Source of the DNA: JAKFFN01 sp036675025 | Lineage (GTDB): Bacteria; Sumerlaeota; Sumerlaeia; Sumerlaeales; Sumerlaeaceae | Direction: 5' to 3' | Length of the DNA: 38,093 nt | Assembly (NCBI GenBank): GCA_036675025.1 | Contig: JAKFFN010000283.1 | Coordinates: 1 to 38,093 of the forward strand | Shown here: in pieces, positions 32,783 to 38,093 of the stretch | Layout of the letters: every line of letters starts with the position of its first letter | How positions within the stretch are numbered: the stretch's first letter is position 1 | Translations under genes and position numbers: made by a program | The notes under the pieces: model-generated | What the model was told of the DNA's origin: nothing | The model's database searches: none | What the model saw: the letters and a program-made list of their open reading frames with translations, nothing else

Positions 32783-33550
32783 CTACTTCATCATCTCTTT
32801 GAGAACGGGAGTAACAGCTTTAGCCCAAATCGCATACCCTTTGGCATTTAAGTGTACTCCATCAGGCATAACATCCTTTGGCACTTTTCCGTCCGAAAGG
32901 AAATGGTTGCCGATGTCCAGGTAACGCACTTTGCCCTCTTCAGCCAGTTTCGGCAGTTCCTTGTTTATAATTTTTATTTTATCCATGGGCATTGTCACCG
33001 GCACCCCGTTTCGAATCCGTGGTTCCCGGGGAAAGATGCCCAGCAGCAGAATCTTTGTCTCCGGCGCTTTTTGCTGAATCACTTCGATGATACGCCTGAT
33101 GCCACTTACGATATCCTCCGGCAAGTTGCTGTGCGTGTTGTTAGTTCCGATCATCAGCACTACGACTCTCGGCGAAACACCGTCGAGTTCACCGTTTTCC
33201 AGTCGCCACAGCACATTCTCCGTCCGGTCGCCGCCTACACCGAAGTTCGCTGGCTTCCATTTTCTAAAACTGGCATTCCAAAGCTCCGGAACTTCATGCC
33301 ACCTGTCTGTGATCGAATCTCCGAGAAACAGCAGATCAATCGGCCCTTCCTTTATCCGCTGAAGGTTTTCGGCATGACGCTTAGGAAACTTCCCGCTTTT
33401 GCCTTCGCGGTATAGTGGGAGCGCCGTCTTCGGCAGCGTTTCCGAAGTCACAGCCGATTCCGTAGCCGTAGTATCTATCCCGGCAGAAGTGCCGATCGCT
33501 GGTAGCGACAATGTTGCCGCCAGAAGCACCGTCCAAAACCAATTTGTCAT
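32783..33550 (-). CDS. Exported SGNH (GDSL) hydrolase
   Basis: The protein is 255 residues from the ATG at 33550, chosen because AGGAGG lies upstream and a signal peptide (MTNWFWTVLLAATLSLPAIG) then starts at residue 1; the frame stays open to 33622. The SGNH blocks are complete: S79 in FLGDSITDRW, G107 in FGVGGDRTENVLWRL, N137/N138 in IGTNNTHS, and D230/H233 in MPDGVHLN. It resembles the PAF-acetylhydrolase 1B-like lineage of exported esterases, often deacetylating carbohydrates. The gene follows the large repeat lipoprotein gene on the same strand, with about 100 bases between them, and completes the set of esterase-like enzymes in this region. Confidence 0.92.
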   Translation of the reverse strand: MTNWFWTVLLAATLSLPAIGTSAGIDTTATESAVTSETLPKTALPLYREGKSGKFPKRHAENLQRIKEGPIDLLFLGDSITDRWHEVPELWNASFRKWKPANFGVGGDRTENVLWRLENGELDGVSPRVVVLMIGTNNTHSNLPEDIVSGIRRIIEVIQQKAPETKILLLGIFPREPRIRNGVPVTMPMDKIKIINKELPKLAEEGKVRYLDIGNHFLSDGKVPKDVMPDGVHLNAKGYAIWAKAVTPVLKEMMK

Positions 33551-33650
33551 GTGTTGCCTGCCTCCTGTAATTCGTTCAAGCCTCAAGGCGCATTGGCGAG
33601 ATGCAATTGTATTCCAGATCAATCGCGCGAAGCGTTACACGTAGCGGCTC

Positions 33651-36600
33651 CTACCACTCCGCCACCGTCCGCTCCTTGCTCGTATCGGCACCCGCTTTCA
33701 CCTCAAAGGTTTCAGAGATTGCCGCTTTGCCTTCAAGCTGCGCAACCACTTGGTAAGTTCCAGTGGCAAGGCCCCGTTCCACATACTGCCCCGCCGGTCC
33801 GGTTTTCCCCGTCTTAGGTTGCTCCGGCAGTTCCGTTGTAACCGGTGTTAAGGTTACCGTAGCCCCGGCCGCCGGTTGCCCGTCAGCTTTTGTTAACCGC
33901 CAGCGCAACGATCCCGCCGGATAAAGCACATCTTCAATGCGCACGGTCTCATTCGGTTTTATCTCAATCTGCTTCTGGCTCTGGCTGAAGCTCCACGCGC
34001 TCACGTTGGTCGTGTACTTTCCGGGTGGCACGTGATCGATCACCAGCAGGCCCGAGGCATCACGTTTCGCGCTATGCGAATACTGCCCGCTTTCGCCGTA
34101 GAGATAGCACCAGGCGGCCTCCACTGCCTGGCCCGTCGTATAGTTAAGCGCCATGCTCTCCAGCCGGCCCCCTTCTGCCCGCAAGTCCAGCCGCACCTGT
34201 TCATGCTGACCATTCGCCAACTGCAGCGCCGGCAGCAGCGCAGAACCTTTTTCATCATGCCGTGCACTTATGGAATAGCTACCCGGGCTGGCCGCTTCAA
34301 ACTTGCCCTTGCCTTCCGCATTACTGATCAGAGTATTAGAATCCTGCGGCATCCAGAGTTGATTATTGGAAGCCTTTGCGGTTTGCTTTAATGTCACCTC
34401 GGCACCCTGCACGGCCTCGCCTGCAGCATCAACCACCGTCACCTCGATGCTGCAGTCTGCGAATTCGAAGTTCTTTATGAACTCCGGCTGGTCAGGCACC
34501 TCTACCGTTTCTTCCAGGATATTGCTGTTCACCTGCGGATGAAGTCTAAACTTATATGAGCCCGGCAGTGCATCCTTGATCTCGTATTCGCCATTATCAG
34601 TGTAGTCGCTTATCTCCTGTCCGCCAGGCCCAGTCGCACCTACGTTAGCCCTTACAGGGGTTCCACCACGGGTAACTGTCCCCTTTATGGTCACACCGCC
34701 TAAAACCAGCTTCACGTCGGCAGTTGCGCCGGCTTCCAGTTTCACATCCCGCTCGGTATTCCCGGCCGTCACACTATAGCTCATAGGTGGCAGCGCCGCA
34801 AATTCAAACCGCCCCTCGGCGTCTGTATTGGTGTTCTTGCTCACCTGCAAATCCTGCGTCCACGCGCTCAGCCTGATCGCCTGGTTCGCCACCGGCTCCT
34901 CATCCGACCCGCGTACCACCACGCCCTTCACTGTTCCTCCCATCTCCAGTTCGATGTCGCCCAGGTCTGCAACCTGTTCTCTCTTTACCTCGATGGTTTT
35001 TACTGCCTCGCTAAATGGCGGAACAGCCTTTGCCTGCACACTGTTGTTGCCACTGGGCGCTGGGGCCAGCGTAAATTTTCCATCCTGGTCACTGGAGGTA
35101 TGGTTTTTCGGCCCCTTTTGCTGGCGCTCGTGATACTCCGTCGTACCCCAGTTGACTACCACCACATCCGGAACCGGTTTTCCCGTACCCTTTTCTACCA
35201 GGCGACCGGTTATGGCCCCGCCTTTGCCGAGTTTAAAAGTTTGCTCTACGGCTTCGCCAGAACGGCTGGAGTCTGTATTAACGTCCATCTCCATATAACC
35301 CGGGCTGTTGATCTTCAGGTCGTAAGTGTACCTGACCTTCACTCCCTCCAGCTCAAACTTGCCAGGCTCAGGCAGTTTCTTCACACGAACATTCCCAGAC
35401 TCCGTAACGGTAAAATCCTTGATAGGATCACCTGTTAAATCATCCACGACGGTCCCGGTAAATTTTATGCCGCTGCGGTCGTCGATTTTAGATCCGATGA
35501 CAATCTCCAGGTCTTTCGTGCCAGCCTTTACGCCCTCTACCGCCCCGCTGCCCTCCGAGGTCGACGCACTTACGCGGTACGTTGAATCTGCCATGTCTTT
35601 GAGTTCAAACTTACCATCTTTATCGGCACTGGCACTATACCATTGGCTATCTCCGCCTTGCCCGCTTATATGAGCTCCCGGTACCGGCCCGCCGCCATTC
35701 GAGCTGGTGACCCTGCCGGTAATCGTGAAGCCCTGCCGCAAACTCAAGTCTGCGTCCGCGCGGCTCTCCCCCGGCGCAAGCGTGAGTTTTAGTAATTCCG
35801 ACTCCGCATAACCTTCCTTCTTCGCCTTAAGCGTCTGCTGCTTTGGCAAATCCGTCAGCATATACTCGCCGTCTTCACCTGTGACCGCGGCCTCTTTGTA
35901 CGTGGTGAAGATGTCATATTCCTTGTGCTGGACCACCGCCGCGCCGGCCACGGGCTTGCCGTCGGGATCAAGAACGCGGCCCTGAACAGCGGCCCCGGCC
36001 TCCATAACAATTTTGACTCCGTCAATGTCCTTGGTCGAAACTTCCAGCCTCGGTGTCACCTCCGGACCAAACCCGTTCGCCGTGGCCTCTATCACCGCGG
36101 AAACGAAGGGCACGCAGTCCAATACGAAAGTGCCATCGGGGTTTACCGAAACCTTCTCGTTTGATCTGCTGTGGGTTTTGTTATCGAACAGCGCCACCTC
36201 GGCATGCGGTACGGGCATTTCATCTTTCGTGACTACGATGCCTGAAACCTTCACCGTCTGCACCATGGGGATGTCTTTGGTCGCTTCGGTGCTGCCTTCC
36301 TTCAAATCCACAGAGTTGCCAGTAGAATGCTGTTGGTCCGGCACTGCAATAAAACCCTCAAGCTCCGCTGCCAGTTGTACCCGGTTGCCATACTGAGAAA
36401 AGATATGAGGCAGACGATACATCCCCTCAGCGTTGCTTGCCACACTGGGACCGTCTTTCATTCCTCCATAGAACATACTATTAAGGCTGATAATTGCGCC
36501 AGCCAGGGGCTCCTGTGTGTCCTTGTCAAACACCTTACCCGTTACTGTGTGCCCGGGATAAACAAACAATGCTACGTCCGTCGTTTCCTGTTCACCTACC

Positions 36601-37673
36601 ATCACCGGAGGTGGCATTGGGAGCGCCATTCCAAGCTTCGGATTCTCGCCCACGTCTACCATGATACGGCGTGGCCCGGACGATACATGATCAAACCGGA
36701 ACGAACCATCCGCCGCTGACTTTGCCTCGTATTTATCCAGGCTGTTAAGGCTCCACAGGCTGGCTTCCAACATCTGGACCTTCAGTCCCGCCGCAGCCGC
36801 GCCCGTGTCCTTATGGAACACATGGCCGGTTACCGTGCCGCCGCGCAATCCTAGTTGCAGTGTGATAGGGCCCGTTGTGGGAGCCGTAAATTCCTGGGTG
36901 ATGGCGGCGTATTCCGGATGCCTGGTGCCAATGATCCACTCGCCCGCAGCAATGTGTTTAGCGTCAAAACTTCCGGCTGCGCTGCTGGTGGTTTCCGTGG
37001 CAACTGGCAGCCGCGGGTCGTTTTGCTTGTACTTCGGCCGCAGGTGAACCGGCAGCCCCGCCATGGCTTCGCCTCGTTCATTTACGACACTTCCTGTGAT
37101 GTTGGAACCCGGAAGCAGAACAAAATCCTTACGGATCCTTGTCGTGCCCCGCTTGATTTTCATTCCGTCAAACAGGCTGGAATGGTCAAACGCCTCCATC
37201 ATCGGAGGAATGTCGCCGGTTATCTGGAGGTGCATTCCCATAGTAACGGGTCCTGCGACTTCGTACATGCCCTTGGCATCAGTCTGTACGCTGATACCTT
37301 CATCGCCGAGGTCCAGGGCCGACATCATCGTCTGCATTCGCGAGGGGTTCATACCAACAAGCTTCACCGTAACTCCCGGTGCCGGCGAACCATCCGGATG
37401 CGTAATTTTGCCATGTGCTACCACGATCGATTCCGTAGATTTTGCATCCCTGGATTTACCCGTTGAGGCGCCGGCCGATACCGATGCCGTCGCACCTGCC
37501 CGTTTGACGGACGGCTTTGTACTAATCGATTTGACGATCGTCTTGTGGGACTGCGCGTCAGTCTCAGCAGCAGCAGCCGTGTTTCCCCGCTCTGCCCTGG
37601 GCTCAGACTTACACCCCGCAAACAGCAATGCAGCCGCTACCAGCGGCATACCAACCAACGTCAGACGTTTCAC
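33651..37673 (-). CDS. Giant lipoprotein of about 14 carboxypeptidase-regulatory-like repeats
   Basis: The protein has 1340 residues from a GTG start with GGGGAGAC 10 bases upstream. The lipobox LLFAGC (Cys20) makes it a lipoprotein, followed by a low-complexity linker of about 60 residues. The rest is a string of about 14 CarboxypepD_reg/prealbumin-like Ig-fold repeats, each opening like ITGSVVNERGEAMAGLPV or VQGRVLDPDGKPVAGAAV and closing with a 'DGxFxLxxxxxGxY' strand. Repeat openings fall near residues 80, 187, 278, 377, 477, 562, 650, 735, 820, 910, 997, 1075, 1168 and 1255. The last two are degenerate. No catalytic domain is visible. A stalk or adhesin anchored in the outer membrane, or carbohydrate-binding scaffold, is inferred. 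Confidence 0.93.
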   Translation of the reverse strand: MKRLTLVGMPLVAAALLFAGCKSEPRAERGNTAAAAETDAQSHKTIVKSISTKPSVKRAGATASVSAGASTGKSRDAKSTESIVVAHGKITHPDGSPAPGVTVKLVGMNPSRMQTMMSALDLGDEGISVQTDAKGMYEVAGPVTMGMHLQITGDIPPMMEAFDHSSLFDGMKIKRGTTRIRKDFVLLPGSNITGSVVNERGEAMAGLPVHLRPKYKQNDPRLPVATETTSSAAGSFDAKHIAAGEWIIGTRHPEYAAITQEFTAPTTGPITLQLGLRGGTVTGHVFHKDTGAAAAGLKVQMLEASLWSLNSLDKYEAKSAADGSFRFDHVSSGPRRIMVDVGENPKLGMALPMPPPVMVGEQETTDVALFVYPGHTVTGKVFDKDTQEPLAGAIISLNSMFYGGMKDGPSVASNAEGMYRLPHIFSQYGNRVQLAAELEGFIAVPDQQHSTGNSVDLKEGSTEATKDIPMVQTVKVSGIVVTKDEMPVPHAEVALFDNKTHSRSNEKVSVNPDGTFVLDCVPFVSAVIEATANGFGPEVTPRLEVSTKDIDGVKIVMEAGAAVQGRVLDPDGKPVAGAAVVQHKEYDIFTTYKEAAVTGEDGEYMLTDLPKQQTLKAKKEGYAESELLKLTLAPGESRADADLSLRQGFTITGRVTSSNGGGPVPGAHISGQGGDSQWYSASADKDGKFELKDMADSTYRVSASTSEGSGAVEGVKAGTKDLEIVIGSKIDDRSGIKFTGTVVDDLTGDPIKDFTVTESGNVRVKKLPEPGKFELEGVKVRYTYDLKINSPGYMEMDVNTDSSRSGEAVEQTFKLGKGGAITGRLVEKGTGKPVPDVVVVNWGTTEYHERQQKGPKNHTSSDQDGKFTLAPAPSGNNSVQAKAVPPFSEAVKTIEVKREQVADLGDIELEMGGTVKGVVVRGSDEEPVANQAIRLSAWTQDLQVSKNTNTDAEGRFEFAALPPMSYSVTAGNTERDVKLEAGATADVKLVLGGVTIKGTVTRGGTPVRANVGATGPGGQEISDYTDNGEYEIKDALPGSYKFRLHPQVNSNILEETVEVPDQPEFIKNFEFADCSIEVTVVDAAGEAVQGAEVTLKQTAKASNNQLWMPQDSNTLISNAEGKGKFEAASPGSYSISARHDEKGSALLPALQLANGQHEQVRLDLRAEGGRLESMALNYTTGQAVEAAWCYLYGESGQYSHSAKRDASGLLVIDHVPPGKYTTNVSAWSFSQSQKQIEIKPNETVRIEDVLYPAGSLRWRLTKADGQPAAGATVTLTPVTTELPEQPKTGKTGPAGQYVERGLATGTYQVVAQLEGKAAISETFEVKAGADTSKERTVAEW

Positions 37674-37883
37674 TCGATGTGTCTCCCCTGTTGATAATGG
37701 CAGCCAAACGCCCTGCCACTAGGAAGACCTGCGAATCCATAACCGGAAACGCAAGCAGATACTGGCCCGCGAGCTAATACCAGGCCTTCGCGTGCCTCTC
37801 AGTTAAAGCCTGCAAATCCGCTCTGGTGTGTACACTAATAACGCCCAATAGATTAGGAGTTGAGGTTCAACTATAGATCTTTG
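37674..37883. other. Intergenic region upstream of the giant lipoprotein gene
   Basis: About 210 bases between the GTG of the giant lipoprotein gene and the repeat array. It should hold that gene's promoter, but I see no convincing -35/-10 pair, RNA gene or reading frame. Confidence 0.5.
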
Positions 37884-38093
37884 AGCTTTGTCCCGCAGGG
37901 ACTTCTAAAAGCTTTGTGCCGCAGGGACTTCTAAAAGCTTTGTGCCGCAGGGGACTTAAAGCTTTGTCCCGCAGGGACTTCTAAAAGCTTTCGCCGCAGG
38001 GACTTCTAAAAGCTTTGTCCCGCAGGAACTTCTAAAAGCTTTTGCCGCAGGGACTTCTAAAAGCTTCGTCCCGCAGGGACTTCTAAAAGCTTC
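37884..38093. repeat. 26-bp tandem repeat array with internal dyad, running off the window
   Basis: Eight full units start at 37884, 37910, 37936, 37960, 37986, 38011, 38037 and 38062, with a partial ninth at 38088. Unit lengths are 26, 26, 24, 26, 25, 26, 25 and 26. Each unit opens AGCTTTG, carries the GTCCCGCAGGGAC dyad (5-bp arms around GCA) and closes CTTCTAAA. The junction of units makes a second palindrome, AAAGCTTT. Units 2, 3, 5 and 7 differ mainly in the left arm (GTGCC, CGCC or TGCC). Unit 6 has GGAAC on the right. There are no spacers, so it is not CRISPR. It may be a recombination-prone or protein-binding satellite. Confidence 0.95.

Noticed and set aside
37884..38093. CRISPR array
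   Set aside because: Units are directly adjacent with no unique spacers between them, and no cas gene is present.

Overview
The window looks like a fragment of a Gram-negative, heterotrophic environmental bacterium, probably recovered as a metagenomic contig. It is rich in exported proteins. It encodes lipoprotein, Sec and Tat signals, a GspG/type IV pilin-like pseudopilin, PF12831-type FAD oxidoreductases, parallel beta-helix proteins, a very large carboxypeptidase-regulatory-like repeat lipoprotein and a small sugar-degradation cluster. This mix recalls Hydrogenedentota, Sumerlaeota, Lentisphaerota or planctomycete-like genomes. No rRNA or tRNA is present, so the assignment is inference only.

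Layout. Positions 1-755 (minus) hold the 5' part of an alphaproteobacterial-style flgI behind a sigma-54-like promoter. This piece is visibly richer in GC than the rest and may be a foreign or chimeric end. Positions 871-1666 hold two small exported unknowns. Positions 1917-4921 hold a methyltransferase, a divergent Nramp-like transporter and a tandem GNAT protein. Positions 5032-9407 (minus) hold an ABC-F protein (Uup), an exported FAD oxidoreductase and an overlapping HEPN/MNT (HepT/MntA) toxin-antitoxin pair. Positions 9513-14547 hold a Sec-exported orphan Hcp-fold protein, an exported Asp-box protein, a DUF72 protein, a beta-helix/thioredoxin-fold fusion and a small unknown. Positions 14690-17336 hold ychF, a DUF1697 gene and a yheT-like hydrolase gene. 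Positions 17351-24052 hold an exported unknown, a pseudopilin, an APC permease, a CoA-transferase and an exported nuclease with a lamin-tail domain.

Positions 24080-33550 look like a carbohydrate locus: a glycoside-hydrolase-like protein, a DUF2231 membrane protein, a beta-helix protein, xylulokinase, an esterase lipoprotein, a Tat-exported FAD oxidoreductase with a discoidin-like tail, a small basic protein and an SGNH esterase. Positions 33651-37673 encode a 1340-residue lipoprotein with about 14 repeats. The window ends in a 26-bp tandem repeat array with an internal dyad that runs off the edge.

The most interesting observation is that four exported proteins of unrelated architecture (10327-11409, 17351-18295, 22379-24052, 26129-27694) all end in the same nine-residue pattern, [SA]-[SQ]-V-x-x-W-x-[LI]-Y at the carboxyl terminus. 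The codons and stop codons differ in each case. This looks like an undescribed C-terminal sorting or recognition tag.
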